Assembly: GCA_002898375.1 (NCBI GenBank)
Contig: BEIN01000008.1
Span: forward strand, 36,453-100,452
Direction of reading: 5' to 3'
From: a bacterium HR37
GTDB taxonomy: Bacteria > Desulfobacterota_D > UBA1144 > Nemesobacterales > CSP1-2
DNA: 64,000 nucleotides
Below, in pieces: positions 16,201 to 24,582 of the stretch. The notes below the pieces were generated by a model. That model saw nothing but the letters and a program-made list of their open reading frames with translations. It was not told the DNA's origin and ran no database searches. Positions within the stretch are counted from its first letter, which is position 1; each line of letters starts with the position of its first letter. A program made the position numbers and the translations under genes.

Positions 16201-17799
16201 TTTCCCATCTGGTCCCTTGTGTTTTATAACACCGGTTGTGTGTGTTCCTCCCGCAAGTGCCATGGCATTTAGCGTCCTTTTTGCCTGAGGAGAGTCAATC
16301 CCTATACCGATAACGAAGGTTAGGATCTCTTTCTTAAATTGCTTTCCTCTGTTTTTTACCGGGTTTCTTGCGTAGTAGGTTCTTAGGTTGCTTACAGCCT
16401 GTATGGAGCTTCTTCGATTGGCATTTGTTGTTTCAGAACCACTACACGAACCCGGGGTTACACTGCACTCCCCTGAACACGTATCCTCACCATCCGTTAT
16501 CACAACAACAAACTCGGGCCTGCACTCAATTGCGGGGTCAGTCTGTAGCTCAACCCTGTAGGCTCCAAGTGCATCGTTTGGAATGGTGCTGTTACTTGCA
16601 CTGCTATCATCAAAGCCAAGCGAATAGGCAAGAGGGGTTCCACCCCAGGCAGTTTGGCCTCTATAGAACTTCCATACGTTATCAAGGGCCTGCTTGCTAC
16701 CACCAGCAAAACCTCCCTGAGGAAGCTGAAAGGTGTTTCCTGCCGTACATCCCCTCCAGGCCGCACCTGAATAGGTCATGGGACGAAACCTTATCCCGAG
16801 AAGCTCGGCATCGTTATCGGTAAGCTCATCTATAAGAGGGGTGTCGCTACCATTGGTTATTGGAAGCTTAAAACCGCTTCCCGTTCCCTTAACATGAGAA
16901 CTTACATCCCTGTAAGGGGTCTCCATGTAATCCCTGCAACTTATAGAGGAGTTAACACCGTCAAAGAGCTTGCCCGGGTCATCACAGAACTTGGAGGCAA
17001 GAGAGTCATCTGCATCCAGGAAATTGAAAAACACACTGAGAGCAACATCCAGACGGGAACTTCCAAACCTTGGTTCCCCCTTACAATCTGAGGTTCCACC
17101 ACTACAGTTATCATCCTTATTTTTTGAGATTAACTGAAGCGTTTGCATGCAGGTTTTAAACCTGCTGTAGTCACTGCTTGTATCACAGGATGGGTCTCTA
17201 TCTGAGCCAACCTGACAGTTTGTTGGCCCAGAGCACATGGTAAGCCCTGCAGCAGCCTCTATAGCCGCAGCTGCCCTTGAGCGCTCAAAATCGTCATCAC
17301 AGCTTGAGGCTGTTTCCCCGCAAACCCCGTTATTGTTACCGCATACCCTGTCATAGATACAGGATGGGTCAAAACCAGGTACCTTATCAAGCACGCAGTT
17401 TAAAAGGTTGTTAAATTCTTCCTCAGAGGAGCAGACACCGTTTGGACACCACTTCGAGCCACATTCGCTTGTGTTTGCCGTGTTTTCAGCACAGTGAGCA
17501 GACCTGGCCCTTCTATCATCGCTACTGCTTCCGAATGCATCCTCACAGTCATTGATTGTGGATTTAACATCCCAGTTCCCAACCTGGGTTCCCCCCCAGT
17601 TTCTTCCCATTGAACCTGAGAGATCCAGTATGGTAAGGACGTTTGGCTGCCCACCAACAAACTGGGAAATAAGTATGTTAAGGTCCTCTACCTCGTTTTT
17701 GGTAATAGGGTCGCTTTGAGCACCGGTTACAAGAGCAAGAGATAGCAAAACAATTGCTAACTTTACCCTGTAAAAACCATGTCTTAGCCTAGTAAACAT
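13246..17799 (-). CDS. pilY1: PilY1-like type IV pilus tip adhesin with vWA domain
   Basis: About 1,517 residues. A signal peptide (VKLAIVLLSLALVTGAQS) is followed by a von Willebrand A domain beginning at ILDLSGSMGRN (MIDAS DxSGS) and continuing past VVVITDGEDT. The domain carries long cysteine-rich insertions (SCDDDFERS, NTSECGSKWC). The second half is the PilC-type beta-propeller with VVYVGANDGFIHGFHAG and a calcium loop DLNADGYVDIAYAGD. PilY1 sits at the pilus tip and acts in adhesion, extension and surface sensing. ATG 17799 is chosen over the track start; it overlaps pilX by 11 bp. Confidence 0.93.
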   Translation of the reverse strand: MFTRLRHGFYRVKLAIVLLSLALVTGAQSDPITKNEVEDLNILISQFVGGQPNVLTILDLSGSMGRNWGGTQVGNWDVKSTINDCEDAFGSSSDDRRARSAHCAENTANTSECGSKWCPNGVCSSEEEFNNLLNCVLDKVPGFDPSCIYDRVCGNNNGVCGETASSCDDDFERSRAAAAIEAAAGLTMCSGPTNCQVGSDRDPSCDTSSDYSRFKTCMQTLQLISKNKDDNCSGGTSDCKGEPRFGSSRLDVALSVFFNFLDADDSLASKFCDDPGKLFDGVNSSISCRDYMETPYRDVSSHVKGTGSGFKLPITNGSDTPLIDELTDNDAELLGIRFRPMTYSGAAWRGCTAGNTFQLPQGGFAGGSKQALDNVWKFYRGQTAWGGTPLAYSLGFDDSSASNSTIPNDALGAYRVELQTDPAIECRPEFVVVITDGEDTCSGECSVTPGSCSGSETTNANRRSSIQAVSNLRTYYARNPVKNRGKQFKKEILTFVIGIGIDSPQAKRTLNAMALAGGTHTTGVIKHKGPDGKEVGTVDIESVLPSGDAFGVFKDLGIAKGIDTDPVSATLAGCKTPDEDGVCQFQGINVFDNSFFETGTPFTEGQPLEGFAFFANNAEELADALKTILEFIQTFSTSGIAPTAPQSSTSVALRDRVFLSILTPVSGERLWQGRLALYGFVNDPQNPGAKMAVDVNGNVIFDEDGSLNQNAKNFHWEAGKTLAERDIASDPRNLFTVNTMDTSKIETVKTSDDQIVSIRYTGERVVFNNTFEPEVFGISDADVTDPIPDFCQENGIKDCSSLCGDTGSEECRSCVKECIRDKIVDFMKGNTNILPVGDPMGSMGTNCPDPQLGGSFATCSIRLGDIFHSVPVVVGSPSALFFDVGFQNFAKEFRDRTAVVYVGANDGFIHGFHAGNFINPLDPSLPDSSKVNPFTGEVEKVPFFNAGTGREVFGFAPPSFLPDSRAPLTKSPESPSGIIPDYRFGDFKTFIVDSQVERSFFDGSPLVADVFIDGYENGIQITESEKKVCKDIPLVDGEIDKCGREWHTVLLSGFRNGGGAYIALDVTNIKCMDENCTEVGKQKDSGPEYPQHLWTTFDKNFGNSWSDPTIGRVRMKVAGQTVDRWVMFVGGGLDPTDTDPTDGVSFGNAFYAIDIPTGKIIFKFAKDTASAPNATLTDPRMTCDVPSKVGVFDLNADGYVDIAYAGDTCGRLWRFDISKPIVADSDISQTGRDGNANITAPDWTGDIAFCATANLEQCNDPGSIPEGERQPIFFAPTVVLDDLGRRHVVFVTGNRRHPSNIAEYGKLYNFIDEFIPAFLAGGEAGSAVSAPTKTEADFTSGQIIKLVPQTGTGISDQFTTSGGAAVNNQGEFIVVFPNNADSPGGEKGFGSPVVINRVLIFATFAPDIGGSEDPCTSSAGVGRVFAIDYLTGEPALARVPGAKKLIQGNDSEKENAAGRTVAEGMPTPAQLTFGARGSVVLTMAFTGSAATGGSQFLVWELPPFPTRTQTLFWEEML

Positions 17800-18355
17800 T
17801 ACTGGCACCCCCCGGGATAAAGGTTTCAACCCCAAATGCTATCTCTGTTCCGGTGTTAATCTCCTCTTTTGTGTCTTCGGGGTCCTTATCCCTTGCATCC
17901 TTTCCAACAACCGTAAAGGTTGTAGAAACCAAAGCGGCTCCTCCAATTCCGCCGGAGGGAAGGCTTACGTGCTTTATAGGTCTTCCATACGCCTTTGTAC
18001 TAACCTCTTTAGGAACTATGTAAAGGTCGGAAGGGTTATTTTCACTCCAGTCAAAATCCCGTCTTCCGCTTCTACATCTTGCTCCATTTGAAAGCTCAAG
18101 CTCAACAGTTAAGTCCTCTGCGTTAATTTCACTTTGAAGTAAAAAGTATAGCGTCTCTATACCCACCACCTCAAACCTTTTTCTTCCCTCCTCAATGCAC
18201 CTTTCTGCAGCCAGAAAAGCCTCCTGCCCCTGCTTGTAGTTTGACATGGTTTGAAAGTCCACATTTGACATAAAAGATATGGTTACCGCAAGCACTGATA
18301 GAACAAGAAGCATTATAAGAGCAAGTATTATTGCTATCCCGTCTTCCCTCTTCAT
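17789..18355 (-). CDS. pilX: PilX-like minor pilin
   Basis: MKREDGIAIILALIMLLVLSVLAVT shows a short leader ending in Gly followed by a hydrophobic helix. The N-terminal SNVDFQTMSNYKQGQEAFLAAERCIEEG is typical of PilX proteins. The position between pilW and pilY1 agrees. PilX and the other minor pilins prime pilus assembly and hold PilY1 at the tip. Overlap with pilY1 suggests coupled translation. Confidence 0.85.
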   Translation of the reverse strand: MKREDGIAIILALIMLLVLSVLAVTISFMSNVDFQTMSNYKQGQEAFLAAERCIEEGRKRFEVVGIETLYFLLQSEINAEDLTVELELSNGARCRSGRRDFDWSENNPSDLYIVPKEVSTKAYGRPIKHVSLPSGGIGGAALVSTTFTVVGKDARDKDPEDTKEEINTGTEIAFGVETFIPGGASNVY

Positions 18356-18376
18356 AACCTTCTCCTGTATATAGAC

Positions 18377-19630
18377 TTATCCAAACTCCTCTCTTGCCAT
18401 ATTCCTTACATATACGGTTGTCGAAAACACCCTGTATATAAACCCCTCTCCCAGAGAAGAAGATTGCCTTTGCATCACATCCCCAATCTGGGGTATTGTC
18501 TGGGTAGGGATTTGCTGTCCACTTATTAGCTGGGAACTTACCCTGGATCTTACAACAAGGTATATCTCAACGGTTCTTATATCCTTTTCTCTTCCCAGAA
18601 GGGAGGGATCAGAGCTGAAATCGGGATACATCCTGTTAGCCTCATCTAAAGGGACACCAACCTTCGTTATACCCCCATCCGGGTCCTGAAGGTTAAAAAC
18701 AAACTGGATATCAACTATACCGGGAGCATCAACCCCTCCAGCAATAGGCTGGAAAGGCCCACCGTTTTGGGACATCTCTAGCTCCATGTTTTCCATATCC
18801 ACCCTGAACGTCTTTGACTGAACAACTGTCATTTCGGAAACCTGAGAAGAAATCTCGGGGATAAAAAAGGAGCTTAAAAACTCTTCAAAACTAGAGAAAT
18901 CCTCTTCTTGAAAATTCTGCTCCTTTATAAGCCCTTTATCATTGCTCACGGTAATTTGCTTTAAACTGTTATTAACATCGCTTATCTCCAAAATGGCACC
19001 ACACTCAGTACAGAGCTGGGGATTGCTTAGACAATCCACACTCCCACTGGGATTGCACATATTAATACGTGACCTAAAACCGATATAGTCTCCGGGTTCA
19101 ACTATAGGTATAGTTTCTTCACTCCCATCTTCTTTTTTGATAGTAATAATCCACTCATCAGGAAGCCTTAGAATAAGCTGAGGGCCTCCTGATATAATTT
19201 CCACTGTAGTAGCAACAGAAGGAAGATCCACTTTTTTTTCTTTTTTTTCTTCTTTTTCTTCATTTTCTTCATCTTCGTCACCGTTGTTCTGTCCCCTCGT
19301 TATATCCCATGTGTAGAGGGTAATACAGTCTGGAGGGGAAGCCGCTGTTCCCGGAACATCGGTGTTACTGGAACAGGGGGGGTTAACCCCGCTTCCACCG
19401 TTCACAAACTTAATCGAAAAAGTCTTTCCCTGTCTTGAAACGGCATTTCTTATCTCTGTTGCTATGTAATCAAGCGTTGCCCTTGCGGTCTGGTCAATAT
19501 CCACAGCCTCTCTGGTAAAGCTAAACTGTCTTTGCTGCTGGATAAATACCACGGTAAGCCCGGCAATCATGACGGAGAGAATCCCTATAGCCACTAAAAG
19601 CTCAAGTACGGTAAATCCCCTGCTTCTCAT
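18377..19630 (-). CDS. pilW: PilW-like minor pilin with acidic/lysine-rich insert
   Basis: The leader MRSRG is followed by FTVLELLVAIGILSVMIAGLTVVFIQQQRQ, a class III-type prepilin signal with Glu at +5. QTARATLDYIATEIRNA is a PilW signature. An insertion of about 20 residues alternating Glu and Lys (DEDEENEEKEEKKEKK) lies near residue 125 and is probably a surface loop. At 417 residues it is at the upper end for the family. The gene lies 20 bp after pilV. Confidence 0.85.
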   Translation of the reverse strand: MRSRGFTVLELLVAIGILSVMIAGLTVVFIQQQRQFSFTREAVDIDQTARATLDYIATEIRNAVSRQGKTFSIKFVNGGSGVNPPCSSNTDVPGTAASPPDCITLYTWDITRGQNNGDEDEENEEKEEKKEKKVDLPSVATTVEIISGGPQLILRLPDEWIITIKKEDGSEETIPIVEPGDYIGFRSRINMCNPSGSVDCLSNPQLCTECGAILEISDVNNSLKQITVSNDKGLIKEQNFQEEDFSSFEEFLSSFFIPEISSQVSEMTVVQSKTFRVDMENMELEMSQNGGPFQPIAGGVDAPGIVDIQFVFNLQDPDGGITKVGVPLDEANRMYPDFSSDPSLLGREKDIRTVEIYLVVRSRVSSQLISGQQIPTQTIPQIGDVMQRQSSSLGEGFIYRVFSTTVYVRNMAREEFG

Positions 19631-19650
19631 AGCCCACCTGCAGTTTAGCT

Positions 19651-20358
19651 TTAAGGTATATGCGGTATAAGAACCTCATTCCATCCCGGAACAAAGTTAG
19701 AATAGTCGCTCTCATGAGCGGTAATCTCGTATACCTGACTTGCAAGAGAATCACTTATATCCACACTGAATCCGGTATCCTCAAACTGAGCCTCTGTTTT
19801 TACGGCATAGTTTATAGAAACCGTAAGGGTTCTTATCCCGTTAAGAGTCTCTTCCCTGGCTTCTGCCCTTTTTACAACGTAGAGAAAAGACCTGTTTGCA
19901 TCCCTCATGCTGGTCGCATCACTCTTACAGTCAGAAAGGGTATTTCTAAACACAACCTTATCCGGGTCACTGTCTTTTAGATCCACAACCGCGCAGGTAT
20001 TCTCAACAGTTCCATTATCCAGTTCTGAAATCACAAACTCAAGCGGGTTACAGGGACAGGAATCACAAACTGATTCACTAGAAGAATCATTACAGTAGCT
20101 AAGGTCATATGTCTTTCCAGCCTGGGCATCCATATATACAATTGAGTTATAAAGATGCCTTCTTTTTACCTCTGCCATATCTCTGTCTGCGATAAACTGG
20201 ATAACGTTTGTAGCAACGGTTCCTTCCTCTGCCCTCTGCTTTTGCCTCAGGGCAAGAAACTCCATTTCAGCCATGGCTAAGAAGCCAAGCCCCATTATGA
20301 GCAGTGCCACAAGCACCTCGGTTATCGTAAACCCTTCCTGCTTCTTTAGGCCGCACAT
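19651..20358 (-). CDS. pilV: PilV-like minor pilin
   Basis: The prepilin leader MCGLKKQEG is followed by FTITEVLVALLIMGLGFLAMAEMEFLALR, matching PilV/PulJ-type minor pilins. The mature part has four clustered cysteines (CDSCPCNP) that may form disulfides in the periplasm. ATG 20358 is preferred over the TTG at 20379, which lies inside a sigma54-like element. First gene of pilV-pilW-pilX-pilY1-fimT. Confidence 0.82.
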   Translation of the reverse strand: MCGLKKQEGFTITEVLVALLIMGLGFLAMAEMEFLALRQKQRAEEGTVATNVIQFIADRDMAEVKRRHLYNSIVYMDAQAGKTYDLSYCNDSSSESVCDSCPCNPLEFVISELDNGTVENTCAVVDLKDSDPDKVVFRNTLSDCKSDATSMRDANRSFLYVVKRAEAREETLNGIRTLTVSINYAVKTEAQFEDTGFSVDISDSLASQVYEITAHESDYSNFVPGWNEVLIPHIP

Positions 20359-20374
20359 ATTCAAAGACTTACGT

Positions 20375-20391
20375 AGCAATATCTATACCAG
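20375..20391 (-). promoter_or_regulatory. possible sigma54-type promoter for the minor pilin operon
   Basis: The minus strand reads CTGGTATAGATATTGCT, with GG-N10-GC spacing. The 15-nt core TGGTATAGATATTGC is identical to the element upstream of the exported protein at 62102. The predicted start near 20364 leaves only about six nucleotides before the pilV ATG, so the mRNA would be almost leaderless. This lowers confidence. Confidence 0.35.
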
Positions 20392-20450
20392 TTCAGATAC
20401 AGAACCAACTTGTTGAAATTACTGAATATTTTCCTGAGCAGAAGAAAAAC

Positions 20451-20491
20451 AGGTGCAATTTTTTGCACCCAAAGTGCAAAAAATTGCACCT
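20451..20491 (-). terminator. intrinsic terminator of the metG operon
   Basis: An 18-bp perfect inverted repeat with a 5-nt loop lies just after metG and is followed on the minus strand by GTTTTTC. Each arm is itself a palindrome, GTGCAA-N4-TTGCAC, and the two centres lie 21 bp apart. The same DNA could therefore also be a pair of binding sites for the pilV promoter about 100 bp downstream. Confidence 0.75.
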
Positions 20492-20500
20492 AAAGAGGGT

Positions 20501-22039
20501 TTATCTTTCGTATCGCGGAAAGAGAGCTCTTCCCTTCTCTACCTGCCAGCCAGGCCTTGTTAAACCCCATTCCTTTGCGTAAGAGAAGAGCTGAGATTCA
20601 AGTGGTTCAGGAGAACCAATTCTTCTCCATATTTCCCTGGAGGATGACGGGATAAATGGGTAAAGCAAAAGCGCAAGTATCCTTATTGACTCAACCAGGG
20701 TCCAGAGAACAAGACCTAACCTTTCCCTGTTTCCCGATTTCTCCAGCGACCACGGGGCAGATTCATCCACGTACTTGTTCATAAAACCTATAAAGTCCCA
20801 TATTGCATTCAGGGCCCTATGAAAAGCAACCTCCTCCATTGCTTCCTCCACCTGCCTAGCAGTTTCCATAGCCTTTTCCCTTACCCTTTGCTCATATCCT
20901 CCAACAGATAACGTGGGTTCTGGAACCCTTCCCCTCATGTACCTCTCTATCATACCCAGGGAGCGGCTTACCAGGTTCCCAAGACCGTTTGCAAGCTCAC
21001 CGTTTACCCTGCCTATTAGAGCAGTTCTAGAGAAATCCCCATCCAGTCCAAAAGGAACCTCCCTTAGGAGGAAATACCTAAGAACGTCTGCCCCGAACTC
21101 ATCCACTATATCGTTAGGGTCAACCACATTACCCTTAGATTTGGACATCTTCTCTCCTTCAACCGTCCACCATCCATGAGCAAACACCTTCTTTGGAAGA
21201 GGAAGCCCTGCTGACATTAGAAAAGCAGGCCAGTAGATAGCATGAAACCTAAGAATATCCTTACCTACAAGATGTATGTCGGCAGGCCAAATCTCGCTGA
21301 ACCTCTCCATATCATCTGGAAAACCAGGAGCCGTAATGTAGTTTGTGAGTGCATCAAACCACACATATATAACGTGTCTTGGATTGTTTGGAACGGGGAT
21401 TCCCCATGAAAAGGTGGTTCGGCTTATACTTAGGTCTCTTAAACCTCCCCTTACAAAGCTTATAACCTCGTTTCTCCTAAAGGGAGGCTGGATAAAATCC
21501 GGATTGTCCTCATAGAACTCAAGGAGTGGCTTTTCGTATTTTGAGAGTCGAAAAAAATAACTTTCTTCCTTTAGTCGCTCTACAGGCCTTCCACAATCAG
21601 GACAGAGCCTCGAGCCTCCAAGCTGTGTTTCAGTCCAGAAAGTTTCGTCAAAAACACAGTACCAGTCCTCATACTCCCCAAGGTATATATCTCCCTTTTC
21701 AAAGACCCTTCTAAAGAGCTCCGTTACCGATTTTATGTGCCTCTCCTCTGTTGTCCTTATAAAGTCGTCATTTGAGATATTTAGCTTCTTCCAAAGCTCT
21801 TTGAATCTAACAACCACACGGTTTGCAAGCTCTATTGGTTCTTCCCCCGATGCCCTTGCGGTTCTTTCAATCTTCTGACCATGTTCATCTGTACCGGTAA
21901 GAAAGAAGACCTTTTCTCCCTTAAGCCTTTTAAATCTTGCAATAACATCGGCAGCTACGGTAGTATATGCATGCCCGATGTGTGGCACATCGTTTACATA
22001 GTATATTGGGGTTGTAACATAAAACACCTTCTTTTCCAT
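20501..22039 (-). CDS. metG: methionyl-tRNA synthetase
   Basis: Class I synthetase with the HIGH motif in VPHIGHAYTT and KMSKS in GEKMSKSKGNVVDP. A single zinc knuckle LCPDCGRPVE lies in the connective domain. At 512 residues it ends after the anticodon-binding helices and lacks the C-terminal tRNA-binding (EMAP-like) extension of the long forms. It charges tRNA-Met in the cytoplasm. Its ATG directly follows the holB stop codon, so the two are translated from one message. Confidence 0.96.
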   Translation of the reverse strand: MEKKVFYVTTPIYYVNDVPHIGHAYTTVAADVIARFKRLKGEKVFFLTGTDEHGQKIERTARASGEEPIELANRVVVRFKELWKKLNISNDDFIRTTEERHIKSVTELFRRVFEKGDIYLGEYEDWYCVFDETFWTETQLGGSRLCPDCGRPVERLKEESYFFRLSKYEKPLLEFYEDNPDFIQPPFRRNEVISFVRGGLRDLSISRTTFSWGIPVPNNPRHVIYVWFDALTNYITAPGFPDDMERFSEIWPADIHLVGKDILRFHAIYWPAFLMSAGLPLPKKVFAHGWWTVEGEKMSKSKGNVVDPNDIVDEFGADVLRYFLLREVPFGLDGDFSRTALIGRVNGELANGLGNLVSRSLGMIERYMRGRVPEPTLSVGGYEQRVREKAMETARQVEEAMEEVAFHRALNAIWDFIGFMNKYVDESAPWSLEKSGNRERLGLVLWTLVESIRILALLLYPFIPSSSREIWRRIGSPEPLESQLFSYAKEWGLTRPGWQVEKGRALFPRYER

Positions 22040-23077
22040 CTAATCACCCGCTGTATCTATAATCTTTACCAACAGATTTTCAAGGACAATCTGTTTATTT
22101 GCATTCCCACGAAATATAACATACCAAGCCTCTTCAAGAAAGCTAAGTATCTCCAGTATACCGGACAAACTAAACCTGCCTGCTGCCTTTTTGATAACAG
22201 GAAGCAAATCCTTGTTTGAAATTTGATCCTCTTTAAGCCCGATTTTAACAAACATTATATCCCTTAGCCAAAAAGCTATAAGTTGAAGAAAAAAAGAAAC
22301 CCTATCTGTGTCGTTCAAATGCCCCTTGCCAAGGATATGCTCCACAACACGGGAAATAACAGATATATCCCTTATGGTTCTGAGAGCACATATAGCCTCT
22401 ATAACGCTTTTCCTCTCCGTTAAAAGCCCCCTATCAATACGTATAGCCCTTCCCAGACTTCCACCCGAGAGCATTGAAGCTATGTGAGCCTCCTCATTGG
22501 AAAGACCTCTTTTAACAAGCTCCTCGCGTATCAGGTTAAACGGTAACGGCTTAAACTCAATCCTTTGGCACCTTGAGTGAATTGTTGGAAGCAAAAACTC
22601 AGGTCTTGATGTAACAAGAACTATTACAGAATCTACCGGTGGCTCCTCAAGTGTTTTGAGAAAGGCGTTCTGAGCACTAACATTCATCCTTTCTGCTTCA
22701 TCAATAACGGCAACCTTATACCTTCCCTCAAAAGGCCTTAAAAAGATTCTCTCTTCAATCTCCTCACGAACCTGGTTAACCTTTATATCCCTTACCCCCT
22801 CGTATTCTACCAAAAAAACATCTGGATGTACCCCTTTTTCTATCTTTTTGCACGAGAAACACCCGCATTTCTCATGCATTTCCTCTCCTTTTCTTCTTTG
22901 AAGCTCCAGGCAGTTTAGACACTTTGCAAATCCAGTAGCAACCAACCTTTTACCAATACCCTCCATACCCGAGAACATGTAAGCATGAGACACCCTGCCT
23001 TCACAAACAGCCCGCCAAAGTGCTTGCTTTTGAAACTCATGCCCCACTATACCTTCAAAATACCCACCGTAATTCAT
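22040..23077 (-). CDS. holB: DNA polymerase III subunit delta' (HolB)
   Basis: The P-loop is degenerate (GMEGIGKRLVATGFAK), as usual for delta'. A four-cysteine zinc module (CLNCLE...CGCFSCKK) follows, then VIDEAERMNVSAQNAFLKTLEEPP and the HSRCQRIEF sensor. This is a clamp-loader subunit that helps load the sliding clamp. It lies between tmk and metG with 9-bp and 0-bp gaps, a conserved bacterial arrangement. Confidence 0.93.
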   Translation of the reverse strand: MNYGGYFEGIVGHEFQKQALWRAVCEGRVSHAYMFSGMEGIGKRLVATGFAKCLNCLELQRRKGEEMHEKCGCFSCKKIEKGVHPDVFLVEYEGVRDIKVNQVREEIEERIFLRPFEGRYKVAVIDEAERMNVSAQNAFLKTLEEPPVDSVIVLVTSRPEFLLPTIHSRCQRIEFKPLPFNLIREELVKRGLSNEEAHIASMLSGGSLGRAIRIDRGLLTERKSVIEAICALRTIRDISVISRVVEHILGKGHLNDTDRVSFFLQLIAFWLRDIMFVKIGLKEDQISNKDLLPVIKKAAGRFSLSGILEILSFLEEAWYVIFRGNANKQIVLENLLVKIIDTAGD

Positions 23078-23086
23078 GCGGTTACC

Positions 23087-23701
23087 TTATCTGGATAACC
23101 TTGTAAGCACTATATCCGTTATCTCTTCCCGTATTTGATCTACCCCGCGTGCTGCATTAATTACCTTTATCCTATCCGGTTCCTTCTGGGCAATAAAGAG
23201 GTAACCCTGCCTTATTCTCTCGTGAAACTCCAGGGGCTCTTCTTCAAATTTGGTCATAGATTCCCTATTTCGTATCCTTGAAAGGGCAATCCTTACAGGA
23301 AGGTTTAAAAGCAGTGTAATATCTGGTTTTAGCCCAAGTGTTGAGGCATTTGCCACCTTTTTAACAAGCTCTATGTCCAATCCTCTCCCATACCCCTGAT
23401 ACACAACCGTAGAATCCACAAACCTATCACATATAACTATATCCCCCGCCTTTAACCTCGGCCTTAGAAGCTCCTTTACATGTTGAGCCCTATCAGCACA
23501 AAAGAGGCAGAGTTCTGCCACCGGGTCAAGCTCAAGGTCACGTTCCTCAAGAAGCATTCTGCGGATAAGACGTCCAAGAATCCCCCATCCTGGCTCTCTT
23601 GTAAAGGTCACCCGATACCCCTTATTAACCAAAAAATCCCTAAGAAGCTGTGCCTGGGTAGTTTTACCGCTTCCCTCAATCCCCTCAAATGTAATAAACA
23701 C
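23087..23701 (-). CDS. tmk: thymidylate kinase
   Basis: The P-loop is FEGIEGSGKTTQ, with the DR(Y/F) motif in CDRFVDSTVVYQGYGRG and the LID region RIRNRESMTKFEEE. The 204-residue length is standard. It phosphorylates dTMP to dTDP. First gene of the tmk-holB-metG operon. Confidence 0.96.
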   Translation of the reverse strand: MFITFEGIEGSGKTTQAQLLRDFLVNKGYRVTFTREPGWGILGRLIRRMLLEERDLELDPVAELCLFCADRAQHVKELLRPRLKAGDIVICDRFVDSTVVYQGYGRGLDIELVKKVANASTLGLKPDITLLLNLPVRIALSRIRNRESMTKFEEEPLEFHERIRQGYLFIAQKEPDRIKVINAARGVDQIREEITDIVLTRLSR

Positions 23702-23769
23702 CTTAACTTTATCCTCGATTTGTTTTACATAAATCCTACCACAATAAGTTGAATAGTTAAATTACACAC

Positions 23770-24495
23770 TCACTTAAACCCCAAGCTTCTTTTAAGTGCC
23801 TCTAGCTCTTCAGGAGTTAGATCCCTCCATTTCCCTCTTGGCAGGTTTCCAAGTCTAATGGGTCCTATAGCTACCCTCTTTAATCTTAAAACCGGGTAAC
23901 CCATGCTTTTAAAAAACCTCTTTACAAGGTGCTTTCTGCCTTCGTGAAACGCTATCTCTAAAACGGTGTTATCGTTTTTTTTACCCAATATTTTTATCCA
24001 ATCTGGCCTGGCAAGGCCGTCTTCAAGCTTAATCCCGAAAGCCCCTTTTTCGAGCACATCACTGCTTAAAGCTCCCTTAACAAGCGTCAAATAAACCTTT
24101 GGGAGTTTGTATCTTGGATGAAGTATCCTGTTTGCAACCTCCCCATCGTTTGTAAGCATCAAAAGCCCCTCAGCATCGTAATCAAGTCTTCCTGCAGGAT
24201 AAACCCTCTCCGGTATGTCTCTTATAAGCTCTCTTATGCTTCTCTTCCCATCCCTCTCATCTCCTAAAGAGGTTAGGTAAAGACGTGGCTTGTTTAGAAT
24301 CACATATCTCTTTTTCTGTGGCTTTAAAACCCTTCTTCCAATCGAAACCCTATCCTTATCTGTATCCACTCTGTATCCGGGCTCTCTAACGATTACCCCA
24401 TTTACCCTTACCCTGCCATCCTCTATAAGCCTATCTGCCTTTCTCCGTGATGAAACCCCGCATATAGATAGATACCTGTTCAGTCTGATGATCAT
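23770..24495 (-). CDS. RluB/RsuA-family pseudouridine synthase
   Basis: An N-terminal S4 RNA-binding domain (LNRYLSICGVSSRRKADRLIEDGRVRVNG) is followed by the catalytic domain with the active-site Asp in AGRLDYDAEGLLMLTNDG. HEGRKHLVKRFFKSMGYPVLRLKR is typical of RluB. At 241 residues it lacks the long C-terminal tail of E. coli RluB. It probably modifies 23S rRNA; RsuA-like 16S specificity cannot be excluded. Confidence 0.9.
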   Translation of the reverse strand: MIIRLNRYLSICGVSSRRKADRLIEDGRVRVNGVIVREPGYRVDTDKDRVSIGRRVLKPQKKRYVILNKPRLYLTSLGDERDGKRSIRELIRDIPERVYPAGRLDYDAEGLLMLTNDGEVANRILHPRYKLPKVYLTLVKGALSSDVLEKGAFGIKLEDGLARPDWIKILGKKNDNTVLEIAFHEGRKHLVKRFFKSMGYPVLRLKRVAIGPIRLGNLPRGKWRDLTPEELEALKRSLGFK

Positions 24496-24582
24496 AACAT
24501 AATATGATAAAGTTAAACCCCTAAATTACAAAACCCGCTCCACTCCTAGCCGTCTTTCATCGGTAATCAGCTCCCATATAAA

